A stretch of 43,235 nucleotides of DNA from Chitinophagales bacterium (GCA_019694955.1 JAIBAX010000038.1:1-43235), one strand, 5' to 3'; positions 1 to 9,165 are shown, counted from the first letter of the stretch. Notes: generated by a model from the sequence alone, not told the origin. Numbers and translations: made by a program.

Positions 1-65
1 TTTATTCACAATTAAAAACACTTATTAACAAAAAAGAAAAAAGTAGCAAAAAAGAAAAAATCTTA

Positions 66-102
66 TAATAATAACTATTATAACTAAAGTTATTATTATT
101 TT
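66..102. terminator. AT-only stem-loop followed by a T run
   Basis: An 11-bp perfect inverted repeat (66-76 with 88-98, 11-nt loop) is followed by TTTT at 99-102. It could end a gene to the left of the window or sit in the leader of the gene at 224. The rest of 1-223 is A-rich, with no convincing gene; a strong -7 TAnnTTTG box was not found. Confidence 0.35.
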
Positions 103-223
103 GGTCTATGAATTAGGGAGTATTACAAATCGCTGATAACAATACCGCAGAAGGAAAAGCAAAAAATAGAAGAACCGTAGTAACCTTACAATAATTTTAA
201 CTAACAAACTAAAAAAAGAAAAT

Positions 224-904
224 ATGTGTTGTTTATTAATTCCAATTCTTACAGGTCTGATAAGTGCAATATTAGGCTATTTATTAGGGAGATTGTTTTC
301 TGGCGGAAACAATAATAATGATGAACTGATTGCTGTAAAAGCTGACAGAGATAAGCACTTAAGTTTATATAATAGCTTAAGCGCAGATGTAGATGGTTGG
401 AAAACAAAGTATGGTAGTTTAGAAACAGACTTTAATGCCTTAAAATTATCTGCTGGAAATAACAGTGATTGGGAGGCAAAAATCGCCGGACTACAAACAG
501 ATTTAAATGCCTGCAACATCGGTAAATCAGAATTGTCTGCGACAATTAACAGTTTGCAGGCAGAGATAGCATCGTTGAAAGCTGCCAATGTAGTCGTTGA
601 TTTACCTTTTGATGCAGAGGCTGCGGCCTTGGTATTTGGTAAGAAAGTAGTGAAAGATGACCTCAAACTGGTGGAAGGTATCGGTCCAAAAATAGAAGAG
701 TTATTCCATGCAGCAGGTATCACAACGTGGAAATCCTTGTCTGAAACAAGCGTAGAAAGATGTCGTGAGATTTTAGATGGCGGTGGTGAACATTATCAGA
801 TTCACGACCCCGGCACCTGGCCCAAACAATGTGAGATGATGTACAAAGGACTTTGGCAGGAACTCAAAGAATGGCAGGATATCTTAGATGGTGGCAAAGT
901 ATAG
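224..904 (+). CDS. Membrane-anchored helix-hairpin-helix protein
   Basis: 226 residues. The N-terminus has one hydrophobic segment (about residues 4-26), then a Gly/Asn linker and a region of heptad-like, coiled-coil character (about 35-120). The C-terminal part (about 145-220) contains DDLKLVEGIGPKIEELF, the G-I-G-P-K signature of a helix-hairpin-helix fold of the kind found in DUF4332-like proteins. This suggests an inner-membrane protein exposing a nucleic-acid-binding or protein-interaction module, but the function is not established. The start follows an A-rich leader with no Shine-Dalgarno, normal for Bacteroidota. It is monocistronic and ends at the strong terminator at 922-953. Confidence 0.8.
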   Translation: MCCLLIPILTGLISAILGYLLGRLFSGGNNNNDELIAVKADRDKHLSLYNSLSADVDGWKTKYGSLETDFNALKLSAGNNSDWEAKIAGLQTDLNACNIGKSELSATINSLQAEIASLKAANVVVDLPFDAEAAALVFGKKVVKDDLKLVEGIGPKIEELFHAAGITTWKSLSETSVERCREILDGGGEHYQIHDPGTWPKQCEMMYKGLWQELKEWQDILDGGKV

Positions 905-921
905 TGTGATGAAAGATATAT

Positions 922-953
922 AAAAAAGGGCAGCAAATTCGCTGCCCTTTTTT
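922..953. terminator. Bidirectional rho-independent terminator
   Basis: The stem GGGCAGC/GCTGCCC (928-934 with 941-947) has a 6-nt loop, flanked by an A run on the left and a T run on the right. It can therefore terminate both the + strand gene ending at 904 and the - strand polyphosphate kinase gene ending at 1000. Confidence 0.85.
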
Positions 954-999
954 TTGTTAGATACATGGGGGTTTTATTCCTAAGATACTAATTTTTCGA

Positions 1000-1992
1000 T
1001 TAATCCACTCTGGAAGCGTGTCTGTGGTACCTAGTGATAATATTTGTATTAGGTTGAAGAGAAACTTTTGCATCCTCTTTACCAATATATGGAATAATGG
1101 ATAAGACATAGCGGATGCTTTCCAATCTTGCTTTTTGTTTATTGTTTGCTTTAACAATAATCCAAGGGCTGAAGGAAGTATGTGTTTTGCTAAACATCAC
1201 CTCTTTGTATCGAGTATAAATATCCCATTTTTCTTGGGCTTCCATATCAACAGGACTCAGTTTCCATTGCTTTAGTGGGTTTGCCTTTCTGGAGTTAAAC
1301 CTTCGCAACTGCTCTTCCTTGGAAATCGAAAACCAAAATTTTATAATGGTAATACCGTCTTCATAAAGCATGTGTTCAAATTCAGGTACCTGTTGCATGA
1401 AAATGTCATACTGCGCTTCACTACAGAACCCATTTACAGGCTCAACAACAGCACGATTGTACCAACTTCTGTCAAAGAAAACGATTTCTCCCTTATTCGG
1501 CAATTGTCGCGTATATCTTTGAAAATACCATTGTCCACGTTCTTCTTCTGTTGGTTTTGGCAAAGCCACCACACGCATAGCACGCGGGTTGATATGCTCT
1601 GTAAACCTTCTGATGGTGCCACCTTTTCCGGCGGCATCCCTGCCTTCAAAAATGATGGCTACACGCTTGCCTTTCTCTTGTACCCAACGTTGTAGTTTCA
1701 CCAACTCAATTTGTAATTTCTCTAACTCTGTTTCGTACTTAATCGCATCCAATAATTTCTTCGGATCCGCAGAATTACCCTGTAAGAAATTTTCTAAATC
1801 TTTCTTGGAGCGCAGGTTCTGTAATTCATCCATAGATATAGAAACCTGACTGTAAGCATTTAGAATACTATTGGCAGATGTAGCCTCTTCAACTTTTGCC
1901 TTTAATGGCAAGGAAACTTTTGTACTTTCCTTAGTTTTCTTTTCAGGAGACGGTTGCTGATTTTCTGGAATGGTGTGTGTGTTTGTTGACAT
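1000..1992 (-). CDS. ppk2: Polyphosphate kinase 2 family protein
   Basis: 330 residues. The PPK2 family transfers phosphate between polyphosphate and nucleotides. Visible motifs are the Walker A loop EGRDAAGKGG (about 116-125) and the Walker B-type motif FFDRSWYNRA (about 172-181), followed by the lid region with conserved Arg residues and the typical C-terminal YKEVMFSKTHT...PWIIVKANNKQKAR segment. The single-domain length points to the class I-like group rather than a tandem class II enzyme; whether it phosphorylates NDP or NMP cannot be read safely. The first ~60 residues are a Lys/Ser/Thr-rich, low-complexity extension in front of the conserved core. It is convergent with the gene at 224-904. 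Confidence 0.93.
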   Translation of the reverse strand: MSTNTHTIPENQQPSPEKKTKESTKVSLPLKAKVEEATSANSILNAYSQVSISMDELQNLRSKKDLENFLQGNSADPKKLLDAIKYETELEKLQIELVKLQRWVQEKGKRVAIIFEGRDAAGKGGTIRRFTEHINPRAMRVVALPKPTEEERGQWYFQRYTRQLPNKGEIVFFDRSWYNRAVVEPVNGFCSEAQYDIFMQQVPEFEHMLYEDGITIIKFWFSISKEEQLRRFNSRKANPLKQWKLSPVDMEAQEKWDIYTRYKEVMFSKTHTSFSPWIIVKANNKQKARLESIRYVLSIIPYIGKEDAKVSLQPNTNIITRYHRHASRVD

Positions 1993-2106
1993 ATTTTATC
2001 TTATAAAATTTGATAATAAAAAACATTAAATTTAAAAAATCATTTTTCCTTAGAATATGATAATTATTAGCTTTTTTTATGATAAAAATTAGTTTCAACC
2101 AGATTT

Positions 2107-2268
2107 ATGGAGCCATTGATCGTCATTTTTCAGCATGTAATCAGGATTTCAATCGTTGGTTTTGGTTGTCTATGCTGCGTTATGTTGTTTTTCCCAAGGG
2201 TAACGGAAAGATTTAAGCATGTCGGTACAAAACTCTTTGAGACATTCATTTTAATAATAAAGGCGTAA
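2107..2268 (+). CDS. Small membrane protein, N-terminal part of a frameshifted gene
   Basis: 53 codons from ATG 2107 to TAA 2266-2268. The product begins MEPLIVIFQHVIRISIVGFG, with one clear membrane helix followed by basic residues. The downstream frame (from just after TGA 2238-2240) is open through 2663 and continues the same type of protein. Adding one A to the AAA run at 2259-2261 would join ...FILIIK to GVSILSLIDIII, giving a single protein of about 185 residues. I recognise no family. This is either a sequencing error or a real frame break. Confidence 0.5.
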   Translation: MEPLIVIFQHVIRISIVGFGCLCCVMLFFPRVTERFKHVGTKLFETFILIIKA

Positions 2269-2309
2269 GTATTTTATCACTTATTGACATAATTATACAA
2301 CTGTTACAT

Positions 2310-2663
2310 GTGAATTCTTATGAATCATATGCCTTTTATCGTCGAGCATTAGGACCATTTGCATTTTTATATGGGTTGCATTATGCAATACCTACCGGAT
2401 TTCTGCTGCTTGTATGGTGGAAAAAGTTTAGGGATTCGCGGATGATAAAAATTGTCTTTTCATTACTTTTTATAACCACCTTGCTGGCACCAAACATAGA
2501 AAGAACACTTCTTAATTTTTTGACAATGGGAAGGGATACCCTGCCATCGGCGTTCATAAATTCAAATACTTGTCCTTGGTTTATTTATTGTTTCAGGGAT
2601 GTGCTCATATACTTATTGGTGGTAATTTTGGTTTCTAAGGTGTTGAGAGGAAAGAAAAATTAG
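2310..2663 (+). CDS. Small membrane protein, C-terminal part of a frameshifted gene
   Basis: The ORF can be called from GTG 2310 (117 residues), but protein-like sequence (GVSILSLIDIIIQLLHVNSY) runs upstream in the same frame, so this GTG is probably internal. Three hydrophobic segments are visible (about 17-35, 45-62 and 92-108 from the GTG), with basic cytoplasmic-type ends (RGKKN). Together with 2107-2268 it would be a ~185-residue multi-pass membrane protein of unknown function. It lies 32 nt upstream of the adenine deaminase gene on the same strand. Confidence 0.55.
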   Translation: MNSYESYAFYRRALGPFAFLYGLHYAIPTGFLLLVWWKKFRDSRMIKIVFSLLFITTLLAPNIERTLLNFLTMGRDTLPSAFINSNTCPWFIYCFRDVLIYLLVVILVSKVLRGKKN

Positions 2664-2695
2664 CAATTTTCATAATCTTTAGCTACTTTCAAGGT

Positions 2696-4330
2696 ATGAA
2701 AAAGATGAAAGGTAATATTGTCGATTTGTTTCAAAGGGAGATTTTTTATGGCATTGTCATTATAGAAAATGATGTAATCGTTGATATTCAACGCTTAGGT
2801 GAGGAAAGGAAGAAAAAACGTTATATTCTACCCGGCTTTGTAGATGCCCATATCCATATTGAAAGTTCGATGCTTACCCCGGTAGCTTTTTCAAAAATAG
2901 CGTTGAAGCATGGCACCGTGGCAACCGTTTCCGATCCGCATGAAATTGCCAACGTTTGCGGTATGGAGGGCATACAGTTTATGTTGGATAATGCAACCCA
3001 AAGCCCCTTGAAGTTCTATTTTGGCGCACCTTCTTGTGTACCTGCCACAAGTTTTGAAACCGCAGGAGCAGAAATTTCACTCAAGGATATTCAAACACTT
3101 TTCAACAACCCCAACATAAAGTACCTCAGCGAAATGATGAACTTTCCCGGTGTCTTGCACGGCGATAAAGCGGTTTTAGCGAAAATTAAACTTGCCAAAA
3201 AAATGGGGAAGCAAGTCGACGGTCATGCACCTGGACTTCGTGGAGAAGATGCTAAAAAATATGCAGCAGCAGGTATTACAACAGATCACGAGTGTTTCAT
3301 CTATGAGGAAGCTCTGGAGAAAATAACATATGGTATGCATATCCTCATTCGTGAAGGATCGGCAGCAAAAAACTTCGATGCACTCATACCACTCATGGAC
3401 ATTCATCCGGATAAACTCATGTTTTGTTCCGATGATAAACATCCAAACGATTTGGAAATTGGACATATCAACTTGTTGGTAAAGCGTTCCTTGAAAGCGG
3501 GTTATAATATTTTTGATGTCTTAAACGCCGCCTGCATAAATCCTGTCCAACACTATGGGCTAGAAGTGGGGACGTTGAAAATCAACGATTTTGCAGATTT
3601 TATTATCGTTAATAACATCCAGAAATGGAAAGTATTAGCCACCTTCATTCGTGGAAAGAAAGTTTTTGATGGTAAGGAAGTACATGTTAAGCATATAAAA
3701 GAAGTGCCCATTAACAACTTCGGAATTGGCGATATTGCAGTGCCGGATATCGCTATTTATTCAGAAGGAAAGCCCATTAAGGTGATAGAAGCGAGAGAAG
3801 GACAACTCATAACGGGATCGTTAGATGTAAAACCGCTATCCAATACCAAAGGTGAACTAATCGCTCAGGTGGAAGAAGATATATTGAAAATTGTCGTTGT
3901 AAACCGTTATTTTGAGGCAAAACCCGCCGTCGCTTTCATTAAGAACTTTGGTTTAAAGAAGGGTGCCATTGCTTCATCGGTAGCACACGATTCACATAAT
4001 ATTGTAGCGGTTGGCGTCAAAGATAGTGATATCGTGCAAGCTGTTAACGCAATCATCAATTGCAATGGTGGATTATCAGTAGCACATAAAAAGAAAGTGA
4101 AGGTACTCCCTTTACCGCTGGCCGGAATCATGAGTGTGAAGAAAGGGCATGAGGTGGCAAAACAATACATCAAAGTGGACAAAGCAGCCAAGAAACTCGG
4201 AACAAAACTGCATGCGCCCTTTATGACCTTATCATTCATGGCACTATTGGTAATACCCTCTCTGAAATTAAGTGATAAAGGGCTTTTTGATGGCGATACA
4301 TTTCAATTCACCAGTAATTTTATCGATTAA
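2696..4330 (+). CDS. ade: Adenine deaminase
   Basis: 544 residues, the usual length for the Ade family of the amidohydrolase superfamily, which hydrolyses adenine to hypoxanthine and ammonia in purine salvage. The metal-binding motif is DAHIHIESS (His 52 and 54). Further family signatures are SDPHEIANVCG, GHAPGL, the CSDDKHP segment carrying the conserved Asp, and a C-terminal domain with VAHDSHNIVAVG and GLSVAHKKK. The start follows TACTTTC a few bases upstream, a poor match to the Bacteroidota -7 box. The next gene starts 16 nt after the stop, so the two may be co-transcribed although they share no obvious function. Confidence 0.95.
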   Translation: MKKMKGNIVDLFQREIFYGIVIIENDVIVDIQRLGEERKKKRYILPGFVDAHIHIESSMLTPVAFSKIALKHGTVATVSDPHEIANVCGMEGIQFMLDNATQSPLKFYFGAPSCVPATSFETAGAEISLKDIQTLFNNPNIKYLSEMMNFPGVLHGDKAVLAKIKLAKKMGKQVDGHAPGLRGEDAKKYAAAGITTDHECFIYEEALEKITYGMHILIREGSAAKNFDALIPLMDIHPDKLMFCSDDKHPNDLEIGHINLLVKRSLKAGYNIFDVLNAACINPVQHYGLEVGTLKINDFADFIIVNNIQKWKVLATFIRGKKVFDGKEVHVKHIKEVPINNFGIGDIAVPDIAIYSEGKPIKVIEAREGQLITGSLDVKPLSNTKGELIAQVEEDILKIVVVNRYFEAKPAVAFIKNFGLKKGAIASSVAHDSHNIVAVGVKDSDIVQAVNAIINCNGGLSVAHKKKVKVLPLPLAGIMSVKKGHEVAKQYIKVDKAAKKLGTKLHAPFMTLSFMALLVIPSLKLSDKGLFDGDTFQFTSNFID

Positions 4331-4346
4331 AAGTAAAGAATATGGT

Positions 4347-6332
4347 ATGAGGAAATTAGGGTATTTTCTGGGATTTATACTTTTAATGGTCAACATTATA
4401 CCTTTGCAAGCTCAAATAATGGTTCAGGATACAATGGATTATCGTTTGCGTAAGGAAGCGTATATTGACCATGGCATAGCCATAAATGGTAGTAATGAAA
4501 CCGTTTTGAAGGCATTCTACGGACAAACAGTGGACACTACTGAGATTCGTCGATGGTTAAACGATATCCAGCAAAGTATGAATGCCGATTTTACTATTAT
4601 AAAAGCAGTTAGGTTTTTATATTTTACAAATGGTGAGTACGATGGTATGATGCTTCCCATCATGAAATCCATACCCTATTGGTTGTCACAGAATGAGGCA
4701 TTAAGGGTGTACTGGTCAGAGAATCATATGATTATGTGGATGTCGTCACAATGGCTTTTGAAAGAAAAATATGGATGGGAAGCGGATCCTGACTTAAGGA
4801 AAAGATTGGTACATTACCTCGATTTAAAACTTGAGTATGGTTATTATGAGTTTTTTTCAACCGACTATCTGCCATTCACCTTGTCCGGTTTATTGAATTT
4901 AGTTGACTTTTGTGAAGACGCTGAGATTCGGGAAAAGGCAGGATTATGTGCGCAGAAATTGCTGAGAAACCTTTTATTAATCACTACCAATGATGGCGTA
5001 CTATATCCGGCAGCGGGCAGAAATTATCATAGTTTCTATACCGCACCTTACGGAAATAATTATAACGACCTGATTTACCTGCTTACAGGTTTAGGACCAA
5101 TGTCCAATAGACCGAGTAGCGCAGGGATTTTTTTGGCAACAACAGGCTTAGATGTTTCTCCACTGCTAAATGACAGAAGGGAAACACTCGACACATTGGT
5201 TCATATTGGTCACCCAATAAGCAAGGCAAATACCATCCATCAAGACATGAATGCGATAGATGCAACCATATTCAAGTGGAGTTGTGGAGGATATTTCCAT
5301 CCCTCTATTGCCACGCAGTCTATTTGGATGATAGATAGGTTGAAATTATGGAACCATGGCGAGTTTGCAAGTTATAGTATGTTTCAAGGCATACCGCATT
5401 GGTTGGCAAAAACGGCTTCCAATGTTGCTGCTTCCATTTCTAAAAGCTCCGTTATCTCAGAGGAAAATGTTTACTTATTTAAAAACCGCTCTGTTGCCTT
5501 GTACACTGTGCAAGACTTTTGGAAAGGAAGCGTTGGTTATCAACAATTTACATGGATGGCTACCTGTGGTACTACCGCTATCTACGCCCGCACCGGATCG
5601 CCGGAAGATGGCTGGGAAAATGGACATGCATTGATTGCAAATACGCACTTGCCTTATGTTCAGCAGAAGGAAAATGTCGCATTAATCATGTATAATGCCA
5701 ATGACGATTTATCACTATTCGGCTATGATAACTGGACAGTTTACCTGAAATGGGAACAAGCAAAATTTGATGAAACAGACACCTTCGAAAACTGGCTGAT
5801 AGGTAGGCAGGGAAGTAACTATATTGCCGTGAGACGCCACTGCATAGGCGAAACAAATTACCCTTCATGTGAAGAAACCAAAGGGCAAACGTGGGTATGT
5901 ATCGTAGGAAATTCGGCCATGTATAATAGCTTTGACCATTTTAAAGGAGTGATTGAAGACGCTGAGTTTCAATCAAGGTGGTATTTTGATAATTGGAAAC
6001 GCAAATGGGTATATGCTTCATCGGTGAAAATAGATGGAAAGGAATTAAAATATGATTGGTACGATAAGTTTGGTATAGTAGGCATGAATGCGAATAGAAT
6101 AAGTGATAAAGCACCTTTAACAATGGCATACCCCAATCCGTGTACTGATAGAGTTTTTATAGATGACAGGAATGGAGCCACTTACCAAATCTTAAATATG
6201 CATGGTCAGCTGTTACAAAACGGAATAATATCAGAAAGCGGAATTGACATGTCCAAACACGCAAGAGGTATGTACATTTTGAGAATTGAATATGAAGGTG
6301 TATATTCAGTTACACAAGTAAACAAAGAGTGA
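4347..6332 (+). CDS. Secreted T9SS cargo protein, helical core, function unknown
   Basis: 661 residues from ATG 4347. An earlier in-frame ATG (4272) lies inside the deaminase gene and would bury the signal peptide, so 4347 is preferred. MRKLGYFLGFILLMVNIIPL is followed by QAQ, a good signal peptidase I site. The body is rich in Trp, Tyr and helical stretches (for example YWSENHMIMWMSSQWLLKEK), suggestive of an alpha/alpha-toroid, but I cannot assign an enzyme family. The last ~75 residues (AYPNPCTDRVFIDD...GMYILRIEYEG) are a type A T9SS sorting domain, so the protein is exported across the outer membrane and probably surface-attached or released. Confidence 0.85.
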   Translation: MRKLGYFLGFILLMVNIIPLQAQIMVQDTMDYRLRKEAYIDHGIAINGSNETVLKAFYGQTVDTTEIRRWLNDIQQSMNADFTIIKAVRFLYFTNGEYDGMMLPIMKSIPYWLSQNEALRVYWSENHMIMWMSSQWLLKEKYGWEADPDLRKRLVHYLDLKLEYGYYEFFSTDYLPFTLSGLLNLVDFCEDAEIREKAGLCAQKLLRNLLLITTNDGVLYPAAGRNYHSFYTAPYGNNYNDLIYLLTGLGPMSNRPSSAGIFLATTGLDVSPLLNDRRETLDTLVHIGHPISKANTIHQDMNAIDATIFKWSCGGYFHPSIATQSIWMIDRLKLWNHGEFASYSMFQGIPHWLAKTASNVAASISKSSVISEENVYLFKNRSVALYTVQDFWKGSVGYQQFTWMATCGTTAIYARTGSPEDGWENGHALIANTHLPYVQQKENVALIMYNANDDLSLFGYDNWTVYLKWEQAKFDETDTFENWLIGRQGSNYIAVRRHCIGETNYPSCEETKGQTWVCIVGNSAMYNSFDHFKGVIEDAEFQSRWYFDNWKRKWVYASSVKIDGKELKYDWYDKFGIVGMNANRISDKAPLTMAYPNPCTDRVFIDDRNGATYQILNMHGQLLQNGIISESGIDMSKHARGMYILRIEYEGVYSVTQVNKE

Positions 6333-6571
6333 TGACGAGTTCAATAGATAAAAGGGACATCTTAGCAGAAGAGCCATTTAGTTTTAAAGTGTATAAAAAC
6401 TTTAAGATGCAAATTTTTTGGAAGGATAAGCCAGTAATGCTTTTGAAAGAATCTGAATCAAAAAAGATTCTTAAAAAGATTGAGCATATGCCAGGCAAAG
6501 ATGTGCAATTAATCCTTGCCAAAATCACAGGTAACTTTAAACGAGGTAATGAAAAAGATAACAAAGAATAA
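6332..6571 (+). CDS. Small hypothetical protein
   Basis: 79 residues from ATG 6332, which overlaps the previous stop codon (TGATG), indicating translational coupling with the T9SS cargo gene. The product is charged, Lys/Glu rich and soluble, with no signal peptide (MTSSIDKRDILAEEPFSFKV at the start). A GTG three bases earlier would add one residue. I do not recognise a family. Confidence 0.6.
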   Translation: MTSSIDKRDILAEEPFSFKVYKNFKMQIFWKDKPVMLLKESESKKILKKIEHMPGKDVQLILAKITGNFKRGNEKDNKE

Positions 6572-6575
6572 TTGG

Positions 6576-6671
6576 ATGATAGAAGAGGTAATACGCATAC
6601 ATGAACCTGAAATATCCTTGTTTTGTTTGAGGATTTTGCCCTTAGAGTTAGATAGCAAATGGAAATTGTGA
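6576..6671 (+). CDS. Possible 31-residue small ORF
   Basis: ATG 6576 lies 4 nt after the previous stop and the ORF ends at TGA 6669-6671, overlapping the next gene start (6659) by 13 nt. The product is MIEEVIRIHEPEISLFCLRI plus 11 residues, an acidic then hydrophobic peptide. Tight spacing on both sides is the only support, so it could be chance or a leader peptide. Confidence 0.25.
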   Translation: MIEEVIRIHEPEISLFCLRILPLELDSKWKL

Positions 6672-7237
6672 AGAAGAGGTGTTTATCTTTATTTGTAGCA
6701 TGCATAACGTTTATTAGCATCGTAAATGGTCAAAAGCCTAGTGATACGATTGATGTCAGGAATATAAAATCAGATTATTTGGAAAGTTTGTTCATGCTTA
6801 AACTGAATGAGCATCGTCTTTCCCTAAAAAAATCTGTTTTAAAACCAGACACTACCTTAAGGAAAGCTGCTAAAATTCAGGCATTTTATTGTTATGGTGA
6901 AAAAAAACTAACACACCAGCAAGTGCAACCGGAAAAGAGAAATGTGGAAGATAGGGTTGTTTTGTTGGGAGGGTTATTTGGACAAGTAGGAGAGAACCTC
7001 CTTTATACCTTTATAAAACGCCCCTTCACCAATAAAAGTGGCGGTAAAACAATATTTACATATGCGGAGCTGGCAGAAGATATGTACCAAAGTTGGAAAA
7101 ACAGCCCCGGACATTATGCAAATATGATTAATGGTGAGTATTCATTTGCAGGGATGGGTTTCCAATTTGATAGTTTAACGAAACAAATCTATGCTGCACA
7201 AGTTTTTGGGTCAAAACCTTTTATCCCATTGGAATAA
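6659..7237 (+). CDS. CAP (SCP/PR1-like) domain protein, N-terminal part of a broken gene
   Basis: 192 residues. A signal peptide (KKRCLSLFVACITFISIVNG, then Q) precedes a CAP domain: LNEHRLSLKKSVLKPDTTLR, AAKIQAFYCYG, the LTHQQ segment, GENLLY, WKNSPGHYANMI and FAGMGFQF...YAAQVFG, matching CAP motif order (E-H-R, GENL, SPGH.xNM). CAP proteins are secreted; bacterial members have varied, mostly unknown roles. The frame stops with IPLE-TAA at 7237. The +1 frame is open straight through and leads without a credible start codon into the next ORF, so this is probably the first domain of one ~800-residue protein. Confidence 0.8.
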   Translation: MEIVKKRCLSLFVACITFISIVNGQKPSDTIDVRNIKSDYLESLFMLKLNEHRLSLKKSVLKPDTTLRKAAKIQAFYCYGEKKLTHQQVQPEKRNVEDRVVLLGGLFGQVGENLLYTFIKRPFTNKSGGKTIFTYAELAEDMYQSWKNSPGHYANMINGEYSFAGMGFQFDSLTKQIYAAQVFGSKPFIPLE

Positions 7238-7332
7238 AACCTGTTAACGAACAAAAATGTGTATATCCTGAAATTGTTCAGCACTTACCTCCAATCCTGT
7301 CCAATTATCTATACAAAAACGATGATTCTATC

Positions 7333-9057
7333 ATGCTGTTCATAGGGAGTTTGGAGAGGTTTAATCAATTGTTCGGTGCACAAAATGATGGCATAGCAAT
7401 CGATATCGTTTTCAAAGAACAGTTTAAATGTGGAGAAGCAAATAATTTACATCCTTCACCGATATACGACGGCTATATGTTGCGACCTGTATTTTCACCT
7501 TATCTGAAGATGGTAAACAGGCTTGCTGAAAAAAAGGTCTATAACGGAAAAATTGGTATTTTACCAAAAGCTATCAGAGATAGAGCTGATTTTCAATTGA
7601 GTACGTTGTTTATAAAAGACAGCAATATGTGTGTTTATTCATATCCTGTTATGGTGGAAGCGGGGCCAATTGATCGTTTGAATATACAACCACATTGGAT
7701 GCTTCTGGAAGGTACAATTGGCGCAGATACAATTAGAGAATCGGCAGAAATTTATATACCTTTTGAACGCAATCAGGTAACTTTATCTAATCAACATACT
7801 GTAAAGGAGATGTTATCCTTAGAATTAAATGAATGGGTGAATTATATTGATTCGGTTCAAATTTATGCATATAGTTCTATAGAAGGAGAAGAAGAGAAAA
7901 ACCTCGCCTTACAAAATAAACGTGCGGAAGAAACCGGCAAGTTCTTTAAGGAGAAGAAAATTCCTTACAAGGCTTTAGTTAAAGAAAATTGGGAAGTTTT
8001 TTATCAACAGCTACAAGAGAAATTGATTGATTATGATACTATTGGAAAATCGAAGGATGATATACGCAATTATATTAACCAATACAAAGATGAACCACCA
8101 TTTATTGAGTTGTTGAATGCACAACGGGAAGGGAAAGTAATTATTTACTTTAGCATGGAAATAGACGATAGCTCGGATAATCCTGAATTAGAAATCGCTT
8201 TGGAACGTGCTATTCAGGCAAAAAATGCCGAACAAGTCAACATAATTTCTTCCAGAATTGTTGCCAACTGTTTGAAGCAAGATAAAACACCTACCGTTTT
8301 AGCAGATATAGATATACCGCAAGAAGTGGCTTTTCTTCCGGCACTCAATAATCAGGCGGCAGCAAAATTACTGGCATCAGCGGAGGAACAAGTATGGGAA
8401 GAAGCGGAAAACATGTATTTTGACTTCAATTTTTATACAGATGCCTTAGCGTTTTTAGATACTGTTTATCCACATTTCAAGGATTGTAAACCCTTGAAAT
8501 TTAACTATATACTTGCGCAATTAGCGTATTCCTTGTCTAATGAGGATTATGATGTCAAGAAATTTAGGTCGTTTGAAAATGAAATCAACCTACTCGCCAA
8601 AGACCAACAGTTTAATCAGAAGGATATTTCTTCTATGTACTACAATTATTATCTAGCAGGTGCTATGCTTTATTATTACAAATATCTATATAGCGATATG
8701 GATGCAAGTATTACGAAGTTAAAACCATATCTACACCTCAATAGTTTAAGTAGGGAAGAAGTGTTTGCCATTGGTAGGTTTTTCAATATCTTTAATATGC
8801 ACAGTGAAACCATTGAATTGCTTGAAACGTACCTCGAAATTTATCCCGAAGATGAGGACTTAATTTATCTGTATTGTAATACAGGAGCCATTTACAACTT
8901 AAACCAAGATTATAACATACCGTTTTATCTCACCCAAATTGATAAGTTGATTAAGAAAAATAAGGCACGCTATTGCGCTTGGATAAATGAAAATTTTCAA
9001 CTCTTAAGGGAAGATATCATAAAACCGACTTTTTGTAAATACTGTACGCTAAAGTAG
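7333..9057 (+). CDS. OmpA-like/repeat C-terminal part of the CAP protein
   Basis: 574 residues if started at ATG 7333, but the frame is open back to 7174. The 5' extension reads KPVNEQKCVYPEIVQHLPPI, which is protein-like, so ATG 7333 is probably internal. Adding one A at 7233-7234 fuses it to the CAP domain (IPLE-IKPVNEQ...). About residues 165-225 resemble an OmpA-type domain (IYAYSSIEGEEEKNLALQNK followed by RAEETGKFF; OmpA families have A.GS.E.N..LS..RA). The C-terminal half is helical and TPR-like (Tyr- and Leu-rich pairs). The whole protein would be envelope-associated. The hairpin at 9081-9141 follows. Confidence 0.7.
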   Translation: MLFIGSLERFNQLFGAQNDGIAIDIVFKEQFKCGEANNLHPSPIYDGYMLRPVFSPYLKMVNRLAEKKVYNGKIGILPKAIRDRADFQLSTLFIKDSNMCVYSYPVMVEAGPIDRLNIQPHWMLLEGTIGADTIRESAEIYIPFERNQVTLSNQHTVKEMLSLELNEWVNYIDSVQIYAYSSIEGEEEKNLALQNKRAEETGKFFKEKKIPYKALVKENWEVFYQQLQEKLIDYDTIGKSKDDIRNYINQYKDEPPFIELLNAQREGKVIIYFSMEIDDSSDNPELEIALERAIQAKNAEQVNIISSRIVANCLKQDKTPTVLADIDIPQEVAFLPALNNQAAAKLLASAEEQVWEEAENMYFDFNFYTDALAFLDTVYPHFKDCKPLKFNYILAQLAYSLSNEDYDVKKFRSFENEINLLAKDQQFNQKDISSMYYNYYLAGAMLYYYKYLYSDMDASITKLKPYLHLNSLSREEVFAIGRFFNIFNMHSETIELLETYLEIYPEDEDLIYLYCNTGAIYNLNQDYNIPFYLTQIDKLIKKNKARYCAWINENFQLLREDIIKPTFCKYCTLK

Positions 9058-9080
9058 TTGTACCAAAAGCAATTATAAAA

Positions 9081-9141
9081 TAGTCCATTAATAAAATCCA
9101 ATTCCTTGTTCTCATGTCGACACAAGAACAAGAGTGGACTA
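9081..9141. terminator. Nested stem-loop between convergent genes
   Basis: The outer stem TAGTCCA/TGGACTA (9081-9087 with 9135-9141) encloses an inner 8-bp perfect stem CTTGTTCT/AGAACAAG (9105-9112 with 9125-9132). The palindrome TGTCGACA (9116-9123) lies in the loop. It sits in the 108-bp gap between convergent genes, so it likely serves as a two-way terminator even though the U tract is weak. Confidence 0.5.
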
Positions 9142-9165
9142 CTTTATAAATCATCTTGTTATTAT

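Noticed and set aside
277..723. Antisense ORF opposite the helix-hairpin-helix gene
   Set aside because: Its product is Ser/Phe/Leu-rich without motifs and mirrors the coding strand; the + strand gene has clear domains and a terminator.
4272..4346. Earlier start for the T9SS cargo gene
   Set aside because: It would overlap the adenine deaminase reading frame and place extra residues before a clear signal peptide at 4347.
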